Assembly (NCBI GenBank): GCA_947471745.1
Contig: CANJKZ010000534.1
Location: 457,627-521,626, forward strand
Reading direction: 5' to 3'
DNA from: Closterium sp. Naga37s-1
Taxonomy: Eukaryota; Streptophyta; Zygnematophyceae; Desmidiales; Closteriaceae
DNA: 64,000 nt
Notes under the pieces: model-generated
Told to the model about the DNA's origin: nothing
What the model saw: the letters and a program-made list of their open reading frames with translations, nothing else
Database searches by the model: none
In this document: in pieces, positions 23,079-33,205 of the stretch
Position numbering within the stretch: position 1 is the stretch's first letter
How the letters are laid out: every line of letters starts with the position of its first letter
Made by a program: the position numbers and the translations under genes

Positions 23079-24323
23079 GTGCTCTCTCGTAAGCACGCAC
23101 GGCCACGACTGAGGCTCTCGCTGAGCTCGCCCGACACCCCCGCCATGGCCGAATTCACGCTCGCCACATTGACGCAGGAGCAGCTCGACCGTCTGGTGCG
23201 CCAACTCGAAGATTCGGCGCTCGAAATTGCGATGCTCACGGCGGAACGTGACTCCGCGCGTCAGCAATCAACGATGAACACTCCAGCGCCACCACACGCA
23301 CCGACAAATGCATCTGCACAATCAGACGAGCCGATCGTCATCTCGTCCGGCACACCAACACAAAACAACAGCGTGGGACAGCGCTCAGGCGCAGCCAGCG
23401 ATGGCGCCGCCCAGCCGATGCCTGGCATGGGAGGAAACAGGGTCGCACCAAGCCCGCGGGAGCCTCGCGAAGCCCGTCGGCACGTGGAGTTCGCGGCGAC
23501 AAGTGGCAAACAGGCCATCATGGCACCAATGCCACTCAAGCCGCAACGCCCGCCCTGTTTCGACCCGAGCCAGCGTGGAGGTCCGACGGTTCAATCGTGG
23601 GTTTTCACGATGAACGTCTTCTTCGACGCGAATTACGTCGAGTCGGACGCAGCGAAGATTCGGTATGCAGTTTCGCTGCTAAGGGGCCCCGCCATGGACT
23701 GGTGGCGAGTCATCGTGACGTCGCCACGCGCCTACGAGCCACCGTCGCAAGAGGAAGGGCCCACGAGTCCAGCTGTCACCTGGAGTTCATTCTGCGAGAC
23801 CGCCCAATACAGCATGTGGGATGCGTGGTGCGCAGGGCTTCGGGCGCGCTTCGAGCCGATCGCGGCTTCTATTTCGGCGCGTCAGAGATTGCGCACTTGG
23901 CGGCAGCTCGGGTCGGTTCAAGATTACACGAGCGGTTTTCTCGCACTTTGCGAGCAGGTCGGCTACATGCACGAAGCGGAGCGGGTGGACCGTTACGTCG
24001 GAGGGCTGAAGCCGGACATCTCGCACGAAATCATGCTACGCGGGCTCTCGAACTTCAACGAGATTCTTGCGCTCGCCGAGAAAATCGACATTTTACGCCG
24101 TCCGAGACCGGGGTCCTACTACGGACATCGTCCTCGGGGACCGATCGAGCACGCCACTGTAAACGCTGTTGCAACGAATGCAGCTGCTGCACCGTTTAAG
24201 GGGCGCTGCTTTGCTTGCAACAGGTCGGGCCATCGCAAGAGCGAATGCCCAGAGGAGCTAAGGCGCCGCGGAGCAGAGCAGGGAAGGGATTCTCAGAGGC
24301 AGGGAAACGCCAGCAGTCAGTAG
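23079..24323 (+). CDS. Gypsy-B Gag
   Basis: 414 codons from the first ATG; the ATG at 23145 ([15 protein letters not shown]) may be the true start. A helical N-terminus ([16 protein letters not shown]) precedes the capsid-like region and a single CCHC knuckle (CFACNRSGHRKSEC, about 24211-24252). The TAG stop (24321-24323) lies inside stem 1 of the predicted frameshift pseudoknot. Gag is the structural protein of the virus-like particle. Confidence 0.9.
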   Translation: MLSRKHARPRLRLSLSSPDTPAMAEFTLATLTQEQLDRLVRQLEDSALEIAMLTAERDSARQQSTMNTPAPPHAPTNASAQSDEPIVISSGTPTQNNSVGQRSGAASDGAAQPMPGMGGNRVAPSPREPREARRHVEFAATSGKQAIMAPMPLKPQRPPCFDPSQRGGPTVQSWVFTMNVFFDANYVESDAAKIRYAVSLLRGPAMDWWRVIVTSPRAYEPPSQEEGPTSPAVTWSSFCETAQYSMWDAWCAGLRARFEPIAASISARQRLRTWRQLGSVQDYTSGFLALCEQVGYMHEAERVDRYVGGLKPDISHEIMLRGLSNFNEILALAEKIDILRRPRPGSYYGHRPRGPIEHATVNAVATNAAAAPFKGRCFACNRSGHRKSECPEELRRRGAEQGRDSQRQGNASSQ

Positions 24324-26881
24324 AAGTTGGGCCAACTACTGACGAGACTGCCTGCTCGCCCAACCACACCGACCCTCACCGAGTCACAGTACCGATTCAC
24401 GCCATCGATCGGGCTCGGATGAATAAGGAGGGTACAACGACGGATTGCCCAGTACTGATCCACGGGAAAATACAAGGAGCAGCAGTGAAGATTTTTATTG
24501 ACGGAGGAGCAAGCCACAGTTTAGTTAATACCGCAACTGCGCGAAAATTACAACTGACACTTAGTCGCTGCTTACCTGAGATCGACGCACGCTTAGTTGA
24601 TGGCACGCCGCTGGCCATACGGGAGAAGGTGGAGAGAGTAAAAGTTCGCTGCGGGGGAAACTTCGGGTTTACACAGGATATGCTCGCGACGACATTGGAT
24701 GGGCATGATGTTTTACTGGGACGTGATTGGCTACGACGGTACAACCCGCGAATTGACTGGACGACGGGTAGCTGCACCGTGCGAAGTAGTGGTAACTGGG
24801 TCGAGCTACCTCGCTGGCAGTCGCCCGAGTCTTCAACGGTACACGTCAACGCTATCACAATGAAACGGGCTGTCGCTGCTGGAGCTGACGTGTACGCAGT
24901 AGACATCGCAGTAGTAGAGGAAGCAGAGCAGCCGAGTGATTTCAAGAAACTCCTGGCAGCCGTACCGCCCGAATTACAGGAACTGTTGAAACGATACCCC
25001 GGGATTTTCCCCGACGACTTACCGGAAGGACTGCCACCTCAGCGAGCACATGACCACCGAATCGAATTAGAACCGGGGGCACAGCCAACCGTACAACGCC
25101 AGTTCAGACTGACACAGCCCGAGCTCGACGAACTAAGGAAGCAGTTAGATTACCTGTTAGAGAAAAAATTCATCGGACCGAGCTCGTCACCGTTCGCCGC
25201 ACCGATACTATTCACGCCGAAAAAAGACGGGGGTTTTCGCATGTGTATCGACTACAGAGCACTGAACAGGGTAACAGTCAAGTCGTGGTACCCCATTCCC
25301 CGCGCCGACGAACTGATCGACCAACTGCGAACAGCACGGGTGTTTTCGAAAATAGACTTACGGGGGGGTTACCATCAGATTCGGGTCGAACCATCGGACT
25401 GCGCCAAGACAGCATTTAGGACTAGGTACGGGTCGTTTGAGTACAAGGTGATGCCTTTCGGGCTGACCAACGCGCCCGCAACATTTCAGATGACCATGAA
25501 CGAGGCGTTTAGGCCACTCTTAGATAAATGTGTGATAGTTTACCTCGACGACATCCTCGTCTACAGTCGCGACAAGCAGCAGCACTTAGCGGATCTCGAA
25601 GCAGTATTTAAAGTTTTAGAGGAACATCGGTTACTCACCAAGGGCTCTAAGTGCGAGTTTTTTCGGGACAGACTAGAATTTTTGGGGCACGTTATTTCGG
25701 AGGCTGGAGTTGAAATCGACCCAAAGAAGCTGGATACGGTAAAAGCGTGGCGTCCCCCGACGAACATCACGGAACTGCAGAGTTTTTTAGGGTTCGTTAA
25801 TTATGTACGTCGGTTCGTCCCCGACATGGCACAGTTGACTGCCCCGCTGACGGATTTACTGCGAAAGGGGGTCGTTTTTACGTGGGGGGAGAAAGAGCAT
25901 GCTGCCTTCTCTGCCCTGAAAAATGTTCTCTGTTCACCGCCCGTCCTGCGCATCGCCGACCCACACCGCCCCTTCGAGGTTGTTACAGACGCAAGCGACA
26001 TCGCCATTGGAGCCGTACTGCTACAGGACTTCGGCAACGGCCTACAGCCCATCGCATACGAGTCACGAAAACTGCATCCGCCCGAGCGAAATTACCCGAT
26101 ACACGACCGCGAAATGCTCGCGATCGTGCATGCGTTCAAAGTGTGGCGCTGCTACTTGACCGGCGCAGACGTGACAGTACGGACAGACCACCGATCACTA
26201 CAGTACCTCCGCGCACAGCCCCACCTCAACCCACGACAGATTCGGTGGCTCGATTTCCTCGAGTCAAACTTCCACTACACAGTCACCTATAAAAAAGGAG
26301 CCTCGAACATCGCCGACGCACTGACCCGCCCCACTGCCCAGATCCACGCGATACTACTCGCCCAGACCAGCCCGCTACTGACAGGACTATTTACCCACGG
26401 ATATCAAACGGACCCATTCTTCACAGGAGGAAATTCGCAGCAGTTCGCAGCAGCCAAGGGAGTCTATTACGTAAAATCCGGGACCGACCGCATCTGGGTA
26501 CCAGGGTACACACTGCTACGGGAATTACTATTACAAGAGGCACACGACGGGGTTACCTTGGGACATTTCGGGGTAGAGAAAACACGGCAGCAGCTGCAGC
26601 GGTATTATTACTGGCCCGAAATGTTGACCGACGTGCAGCGACACGTGGCATCGTGTCCCACTTGCCAGATCATGAAGTCAACACGGAAGCGGCCGGCGGG
26701 ACATTTGCAGCCAATCCCACCTCCAGAGCGTGCTTGGCAGCAGGTGACGATGGACTTCGTCACGGGGTTACCGGCCGGGGCGAGTGGGAATGACGCGATC
26801 CTGGTCGTCGTCGATCGACTGACGAAAATGGCACACTTCGCAGCCTGCAAAAAATCAATCACAGCCGAAGAAACAGCCCGC
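24215..26881 (+). CDS. Gypsy-B pol, 5' part: protease, RT, RNase H, N-terminal integrase
   Basis: This frame overlaps gag by 109 bp and is probably entered by -1 frameshifting at 24308, not at its own ATG. Protease: [10 protein letters not shown] at about 24497, an Asp-Gly-Gly active site. [22 protein letters not shown] and YLDDILVYS (25541 onwards). RNase H: VTDASDIAIGAV, then HDREMLAIVHAF and TDHRSLQYL. Integrase: the HHCC module (GHFGVEKTRQQL ... CPTCQ) and the first catalytic Asp (MDFVTGLP). The frame runs to ETAR (26870-26881), where Copia-B begins; the TGA right after belongs to Copia-B. Confidence 0.93.
24302..24364 (+). promoter_or_regulatory. Predicted -1 ribosomal frameshift signal between gag and pol
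   Basis: The slippery heptamer is G GGA AAC (24302-24308), phased exactly to gag codons. The spacer is 7 nt (24309-24315). Stem 1 is GTCAGTAG (24316-24323) with CTACTGAC (24336-24343), 8 bp. Stem 2 is GTTGGGC (24326-24332) with GCCCAAC (24358-24364), 7 bp. Loops are 2, 3 and 14 nt, so the fold is a classic H-type pseudoknot. A -1 slip at AAC continues at 24308, which is the pol frame. In Gypsy-A the heptamer is identical and the stems are mostly kept. Confidence 0.8.
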
Positions 26882-27013
26882 TGAGAAGATTTGAACAAGA
26901 ATGAATGAACTATGAAATGAAGTGAGTACAAATATGAAACCCTAATTGGTTGTACCCCCTATGGGATACCCCACTATAGCCTACACAACAGCATAAGCTA
27001 TAATGTTCTGACA
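26882..27013 (-). repeat. 3' LTR of Copia-B (element sense)
   Basis: 132 bp; TG..CA ends on the minus strand. Confidence 0.92.
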
Positions 27014-27225
27014 CACCCCCATAGGCAAAGTGGGGGAGAACAAGGGGTCACAAGACCAGTCAAGCAAAGTAAAGCAAAGCAAGCTCAGGGTGGATCACAA
27101 AGTCACCACACAGTCCGAGCACAGGGTCAAGGCCACACGGCCAGTTCACATGCAAGAGTACACACATATATATAAAGCTAGACAAGCAAGAGCAGGTATA
27201 TATATATGTGAGAGTACAGGCAAGG

Positions 27226-30200
27226 TCAAGAGGAGAGCAAGTGAGGCAAGACGGGCACAAGACCCAGCTGAGTGCAGAAGCGCTGATGATCACAAGGTGG
27301 AAGTGCCTTGGTGAAGACATCAGCAGTGTTGGCCTCAGAGGCCACGTACGCAAGCCGCAACTGACCACGTTGCTGTAGCTCACGAGCAAGGAAGTAGCGG
27401 AGAGCAATGTGCTTTGTTCTGTGCTCCAGTCGCTGCTCTCGACACAAGGCCAGCATGGCCTTGTTGTCTACGTACAGGACTGGAGGAGAACGAGGCGGCT
27501 CTCCAAGGTCGGTCAGCAGGTAGGTGAGCCAGCGAAGCTCCTGTGCAGCCATGGCCCCGGCGTAGATCTCAGCCTCACAACTCGAGCCAAGAACAGAAGA
27601 CGAGCGAGTAGCCCGCCACGAAACAGAGCCGGAACCAAGGCTGAAGGTGTAACCCTGTGACGACCGCTGCGTAGCCTGGTCGTCAGCCCAAGAAGCGTCC
27701 GCGTGCCCAGTGAGGACCACTGGACTCCGCCCTCCAAGCACTAGCCCCATGCCCGACGTACTGCACAAGTAGCGCAACACCCTCTTCGCTGCAGCCATGT
27801 GCTCTGGTCTGTGTCTCCCAGGAGCAACATAGCGTGCCAGAATGCTAAGAGGGTATGCAAGGTCAGGTCGTGTGCAGGTCATCAGGTACATGAGGCAGCC
27901 AACAAGCTCTGGGTACGGGCCACTCGACTCTACGGACTCATCCGAAGGCAGAGCTGAGAGCGAGTGGCGAGTAGACAGAGGAGTGGCCTGAGGCGAGGAG
28001 TACGTGAAGCCGAAGCGCTGAAGGACCTGCTGCACCATGTGTGACTGAGTCAGGGTAATGGTGCGGCGTGCTCTGTCCCGGGTGATCTGCAAGCCAAGGT
28101 AGCTGCGCAGTTCACCTAGGTCTGTGCACGTGTGTCTCTTCTGCAGCTCGGACTTCACGTAGGCGAGTCCAGCAGTGTCAGCTGTGGCAAAGACCAAGTC
28201 GTCGACGTACACGAGGATGTAGAACGGCGGCAGAGAGGTGTCGGTGCGTAGAAACAGCGACGGGTCGGCAGTAGAAGGAGCAAACCCAAGAGCCGCAAGT
28301 GTAGTCCTCAGTGTGTCGTGCCACTCACGTGGCGCCTGGCGGAGACCGTAGACTGGACGCCGGAGACTCCACTGGGTACCAGAAGGGAAAGACCCAGTGA
28401 AGCCAGGTGGGCGACGCAGCCAGATCTCCTCGTGCAGGCTGCCCTGCAAGAAAGCTGTGCTGAAGTCAAGAGAGTGCAGCTCGTAGTCACGGTGAGCAGC
28501 AACGTGCAGCAGTACCCGAAGAGTGGTCATCTTCGGGGTGGGGGAGAAGGTCTGAAAGTAGTCAACTCCCTGCCGCTGACTGAAGCCACGAGCCACGTAA
28601 CGCGCCTTGAAGACAGGCGGAGAACCCGGCGGCCGCTTCACCCTGAAGATCCACATGCCACTGACGATGTTCGCCCCAGGAGGGGGGACAGCGTCAACGT
28701 AGGTGCCTGTGGACTTCCAGGAAGCCATCTCTGCATCCATAGCTGCCTGCCACTGAGAGGAGTAGGGACCCTCTATCGCCTCCGCGTAAGAGCGTGGAGT
28801 CGGGATGTCAAGTGCATCCAGGTCTCCCTCAGGGGTAAGCAGTACGGACACGAGATGAGGTGAGGCAGCTGCCAGACACTGGAACTCCTCCTGCCTGTCC
28901 TCAAGGACGTCCGTGCCAAGGGCACACTCACCCCCGACGGACGGAGGACAGACAGACTCAGACTCAGCGACAAGACTAGCAGCGTAGTCTAAGCGACAGC
29001 GAGCAGCAAAGTCGACGAGCTCAGTAACTAGAGCAGACGCAGCAGTAGACTCGAAAGAAGGGTCAGTGACAACAGTAGCAAGGAGACGCGTGACAGTAGG
29101 ACTGGCAGCACGAAGAGAGTCCGACTCCGGGTCGGCAAGAGCAGGAAGAGAGGACTCAGGAGGAGAAGGCAAAGGGGCACGCAGAGGAGCAGTGGACGGA
29201 CGCAGAGACATCCGGTGCGTGCCAGGGACAGGAGGAGGACGCTGACGCGAACCGCGACCACTAGTGCGAGCAGCACGGACAGGCGACGTAGGGCGAGACG
29301 CATGCTCACGACGCTCAGCCAGACCTCCAGTAGGACCAGTGTAGGGAGAAGGAGCAGGCAAAGGGGAGGTAGGCTGCAACTGTAGCTGGGACGAGACATG
29401 CTGTGGACACTCTAAGGGAGGAGGAGGACCAGTAGAAGGTGGAAGACCAAGAACCTGCTGCAGGAGTGGCACGAAGTACGGTCGAGGCCGCGCGGCGACG
29501 CTAGAAGCAGCAGGGACAGCACCAGAACCCTCAGCAGGAGCACCCGCTCCAGCAGCACCACCAGTAGCTCCAGAACCTCCAGCAGCACCAGGAGCACCCC
29601 CAGTAGGACTGCCAGCGGTAGTCTCAGCGCCAGCACCCTCAGCAGCACCAGCTCCAGTGCACCCAGGACGAGCACCTCTGGGACCCGCGACCGCAGCACC
29701 CTCAGCAGTCGAAGGACCTCCAGCACCAGCAGCACGCCTCCAGCGCCGGGCAAACCACTCACGCAGCTCCTGTGGAGAAAGTGGCTCCCGGCGAGACGAA
29801 GCACTCGGAGAACCTCCAGGCGGAGCACCTCCAGGCTCAGCACCCCCAGGCGTAGCACCCCTAGGCTCAGCACCCCCAGACGTAGCACCCCTAGGCTCAG
29901 CACCCCCAGGCTCAGCACCCCTAGGCTCAGCACCCCCAGGCTCAGCACCCCCAGGCTCAGCACCCCTAGGCTCAGCACCCCCAGGCTCAGCACCCCTAGG
30001 CTCAGCACCCCCAGACGTAGCACCCCCAGGCCCAGCACCCCTAGGCTCCGCACCCCCAGGTACAGCACCCCCAGCCTCAGCACCCTCAGCAGCACCAGAG
30101 TCACCAGTGACCTCGACAGGCTCGACTGCGTCTACCTGGGACACACCTGAAGGGGCAGGACCCTGAGGGGGGAGGGGGTCTACCTGGGGGGGACCTGGTA

Positions 30201-33200
30201 CCAGGAAGAGTGGGGGTGGGGGGAGGGACGGAGTGCGGTAGGGGAAGAGGCGGTAGTAGGGGACCGACTCGTCAAACGTGACGTCCTGGGAGGACAGAAC
30301 ACGGCGAGAGGTGGGGTGGTAAAACTGCCACCCAGGCGCGTCAGGGGGGAACCCCAGGAAGACGCAAGGAGCAGCACGAGGGGATAGTTTGTCCGCAGAC
30401 AGGTCGCGGACAAACGCCCGAGATCCCCAGACCCGGAACGCCGACGCATCGCCAACCTTCCCCGTCCACAGCAAGGCTGGGGAGGTCTCCGGCCTGGAGA
30501 CCCTGGGGTGGAGGTTGATCTGATGCGCCGCGTACCTCACCGCAAACGGCCACAGAAAATGGGGGGCAGCCGCATGCATCATAGACGTACGAGCGACGTC
30601 CATGACCATGCCAATGCGGCGCTCAGCAATCCCATTTTGCTGCGGTGAGTCCGGAAGCGTGAAGGTCTGACGGATGCCCCGTGCACGACAGTAGGCACGC
30701 AGAAGGCCAGAGGAGAACTCTCCGCCTCTGTCGGAGTGCAGACGCAGAACAGGAAAGTCCGAGCCGAAGCTCTGCCTGAGCTGGAGACGAGCTGCGCGGA
30801 TCCAGTCGATCAGCACCTCAGTGACATCACCCTTGCTGCGCAAGGGGAAGACTGTGGTGTAACGCGAGTAGTCGTCAACAACGAGCAGGAAGTAGCGCTC
30901 GTGACCCTGTCCACGGACGCGGGCTGGGCCCCACACGTCCATGTGAAGTGTCTGCAACGGGGCCTCTGTCGGAGGAAACTGGGAGGAGTGAGGGGCAGCA
31001 CGCAGGCGCCCCTCGACACAGGGGACACAGGCAGGGCCAGGGCCCTGAGGAAGGGGAGGGAGGGACCGAGGGAGACCGGACACAAGAAGACGGGAGGCCA
31101 TACCTCTGAGCCGAAGCAGAGAGGGGTGGCCAAGGCGGTGGTGCCAGAGGAGAGTCTCGTGAGACAGCAGACGACACGAACAGGGGGCAGACTCAGGACC
31201 AGACCTGGACGCCGCAGCAAACACCTGACCCGACGTAACTACCCTACCAGACTCAGCAACTGGAGGAGACGCAGTGGTCAGAGTGTACAGGCTCGACCCC
31301 GGCTGACGGGTGAACGTAGCCAGGTGTCGGCCTGTGCCAGCCTCTGTACAGTGGGTCACTCTCTGACGTGCAGGAGTGAACTGGTGGACCCCCGCATCCT
31401 GTAGGTCAGCACCACTCACCAGGTTCGTAGAGAACGAGGGGAGGTAGAGACCAGACAGGGTGCCAGAGGGAGCCGCCGGACACGGGAGGACTGTGGAGAA
31501 GCGAGACAGGACAGGACCCCCAGAGGGGTCAGCCAGAGACACTGCAACCGGTCGACTCAGCGGTGTGAGTGTGGTGCGGTCCCGAAAGAAGGAGCGAGAC
31601 GCCCCAGAGTCAAGGGTGAAGGTGAGGGAGGCCGAAGCCGACGCAGTACCTGAGAGCGCAGACTCACCAGTACCTGAGGACGCAGACACACGAGCACCTA
31701 GAGCAGCAGCGTCGCAAGCACCTAGGGCAGCAGCCTCACCAGGACCTAGAGCAGCAGTCTCAATGCCCGGATCGGGCGGGAAACACCGGTAACAGTCACC
31801 CTCATCACTAATAGACACAGCATACATGGCAGAGAGAATAGCATCAAAGTCAAGATCATAGATGGCAACACCCGCCCTAGACAGCTCGCCCCAGCGAGGG
31901 ATCTCGGAGGCCTCCGGGAACTGGTGACGCCACGCGTCCGTCAGGCGGCCAAAGCAGCGCTGGGTGGGGTGGGCACCCCCACACTGCTCACCCGCACGGT
32001 CGCCAGTGCGCAAAACGTAGGAGCACGGACCAAAACCCCCACCCCGCTGACGCGCAGTGTACCACTCACGAAGCTGCTGAGGGGACAGGGTGTCACGACC
32101 ACGCTGCTGCTGCTGGCGCGAGCCACCACCGGAGCCACTCCTCTGCGAAGACCCGCGACCAGCACCACCGCCACCCCCGCCGCCTCCGACGCCTCCGCCG
32201 CCTCCGCTACTGCCGCCGCCTCCGCCTCCGCCGCCGCCTCCACCTCCGCCACCTCCGCCACCTCCGCTCCCACCGCCACCGCCGCCGCCACCTCCACCTC
32301 CACTGCCGCCACCGACCCCTCCACCCCCACCTCCACTCCCACCGCCACCCCCACTCCCCCAACTGCCGCCACCTCCACCTCCACCGCCCCCGCTCGCTCC
32401 TCCAGCGCCCTTGCCCCCCTTGCCCTTGCCAGAGCGGCGTCTCCCGCTAGGGGCAGACGCCGCACCGACCGACTCAAGAACAAGGAGGTCGGCCGCAGCA
32501 GCAGAGGCAACAGAGGGCAGAAGGGGGGAGGGGGAACACCCCTCAAAGATGGGGGTGCGCGGGTCACCACGAGAGGCCCCTACAGCGACGATGCTCTTCT
32601 CGGCCGCTAGGAGGGACTTCTCGAGGAGGTCAACAGTGAGAGTGGTGGGACAGACAGAGAGAAAGTGGTCCCTGACTACGCGAAGGGAGTCAGGAAGGCG
32701 AGTGACTATGTAGTAAAGAGTGATGTACATGGGGGGGGGGTTCGTGGCGCAGAAGTCAGGAGGGAGTGCAGCGCGGTAGCGAGTGTCACTAGTGCGGAGG
32801 TGCGTAATGAGGTCAGTGACTGTGGGAAAGGCAGTAAGATCAGGAAAGAGGTACGGTAGCGTGAGACGGCTCAGTGCAGCAGTGGCAGGGGAGGAGTAGC
32901 GCGCAACTACAGCGTCGTACAAGGTCTGAGCACTCATGTACTGACTAAAGTGCGCACGCTCGGAGGTAGGGAGGTGGCGACGCACAGCAAGACGTGCAGC
33001 AGCGTCGCGCGTGGCCCACTGGGAGCGAACAGTGGCGTCAGCATCAGCAGCAGGGGCAGTGGAGGTGCCAGAGGTGAGGTCAAAGAGAGAGAGGCCGTCT
33101 GCCCTATCGCACTGTAAGAACAGCTGCAGGTCATCTACCCAGACCTCAAAGTCAATGGCCCTACCCTCAGCGTCAAAGGCGAGAACACTAGGGGTAGCCA

Positions 33201-33201
33201 T
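27226..33201 (-). CDS. Copia-B gag-pol polyprotein (1991 aa, intact)
   Basis: Single ORF. Residues 1-240 are Copia-type Gag. Residues 262-350 are almost pure Gly. A Cys/His cluster (C394, C408, H412, C417; spacing CX13CX3HX4C) stands where the zinc knuckle should be. Protease is LDSGAS (D532). Pre-integrase HHCC uses WHHRLGH with C727 and C730. The integrase triad is D756, D825 and E861 (35 residues between the last two). A linker (about 1030-1240) carries 5-residue GGAEP/RGAEP repeats. RT has the first Asp in HSLDFSTAF (about 1580) and YVDD at about 1666-1669. RNase H follows (LTGHADASWADD, SSCEAEIYAG, LYVDNKAML). Protein processing and cDNA integration are the expected roles. Confidence 0.97.
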   Translation of the reverse strand: MATPSVLAFDAEGRAIDFEVWVDDLQLFLQCDRADGLSLFDLTSGTSTAPAADADATVRSQWATRDAAARLAVRRHLPTSERAHFSQYMSAQTLYDAVVARYSSPATAALSRLTLPYLFPDLTAFPTVTDLITHLRTSDTRYRAALPPDFCATNPPPMYITLYYIVTRLPDSLRVVRDHFLSVCPTTLTVDLLEKSLLAAEKSIVAVGASRGDPRTPIFEGCSPSPLLPSVASAAAADLLVLESVGAASAPSGRRRSGKGKGGKGAGGASGGGGGGGGGSWGSGGGGGSGGGGGGVGGGSGGGGGGGGGGGSGGGGGGGGGGGGGGGGGGSSGGGGGVGGGGGGGGAGRGSSQRSGSGGGSRQQQQRGRDTLSPQQLREWYTARQRGGGFGPCSYVLRTGDRAGEQCGGAHPTQRCFGRLTDAWRHQFPEASEIPRWGELSRAGVAIYDLDFDAILSAMYAVSISDEGDCYRCFPPDPGIETAALGPGEAAALGACDAAALGARVSASSGTGESALSGTASASASLTFTLDSGASRSFFRDRTTLTPLSRPVAVSLADPSGGPVLSRFSTVLPCPAAPSGTLSGLYLPSFSTNLVSGADLQDAGVHQFTPARQRVTHCTEAGTGRHLATFTRQPGSSLYTLTTASPPVAESGRVVTSGQVFAAASRSGPESAPCSCRLLSHETLLWHHRLGHPSLLRLRGMASRLLVSGLPRSLPPLPQGPGPACVPCVEGRLRAAPHSSQFPPTEAPLQTLHMDVWGPARVRGQGHERYFLLVVDDYSRYTTVFPLRSKGDVTEVLIDWIRAARLQLRQSFGSDFPVLRLHSDRGGEFSSGLLRAYCRARGIRQTFTLPDSPQQNGIAERRIGMVMDVARTSMMHAAAPHFLWPFAVRYAAHQINLHPRVSRPETSPALLWTGKVGDASAFRVWGSRAFVRDLSADKLSPRAAPCVFLGFPPDAPGWQFYHPTSRRVLSSQDVTFDESVPYYRLFPYRTPSLPPPPLFLVPGPPQVDPLPPQGPAPSGVSQVDAVEPVEVTGDSGAAEGAEAGGAVPGGAEPRGAGPGGATSGGAEPRGAEPGGAEPRGAEPGGAEPGGAEPRGAEPGGAEPRGATSGGAEPRGATPGGAEPGGAPPGGSPSASSRREPLSPQELREWFARRWRRAAGAGGPSTAEGAAVAGPRGARPGCTGAGAAEGAGAETTAGSPTGGAPGAAGGSGATGGAAGAGAPAEGSGAVPAASSVAARPRPYFVPLLQQVLGLPPSTGPPPPLECPQHVSSQLQLQPTSPLPAPSPYTGPTGGLAERREHASRPTSPVRAARTSGRGSRQRPPPVPGTHRMSLRPSTAPLRAPLPSPPESSLPALADPESDSLRAASPTVTRLLATVVTDPSFESTAASALVTELVDFAARCRLDYAASLVAESESVCPPSVGGECALGTDVLEDRQEEFQCLAAASPHLVSVLLTPEGDLDALDIPTPRSYAEAIEGPYSSQWQAAMDAEMASWKSTGTYVDAVPPPGANIVSGMWIFRVKRPPGSPPVFKARYVARGFSQRQGVDYFQTFSPTPKMTTLRVLLHVAAHRDYELHSLDFSTAFLQGSLHEEIWLRRPPGFTGSFPSGTQWSLRRPVYGLRQAPREWHDTLRTTLAALGFAPSTADPSLFLRTDTSLPPFYILVYVDDLVFATADTAGLAYVKSELQKRHTCTDLGELRSYLGLQITRDRARRTITLTQSHMVQQVLQRFGFTYSSPQATPLSTRHSLSALPSDESVESSGPYPELVGCLMYLMTCTRPDLAYPLSILARYVAPGRHRPEHMAAAKRVLRYLCSTSGMGLVLGGRSPVVLTGHADASWADDQATQRSSQGYTFSLGSGSVSWRATRSSSVLGSSCEAEIYAGAMAAQELRWLTYLLTDLGEPPRSPPVLYVDNKAMLALCREQRLEHRTKHIALRYFLARELQQRGQLRLAYVASEANTADVFTKALPPCDHQRFCTQLGLVPVLPHLLSS

Positions 33202-33205
33202 GACC

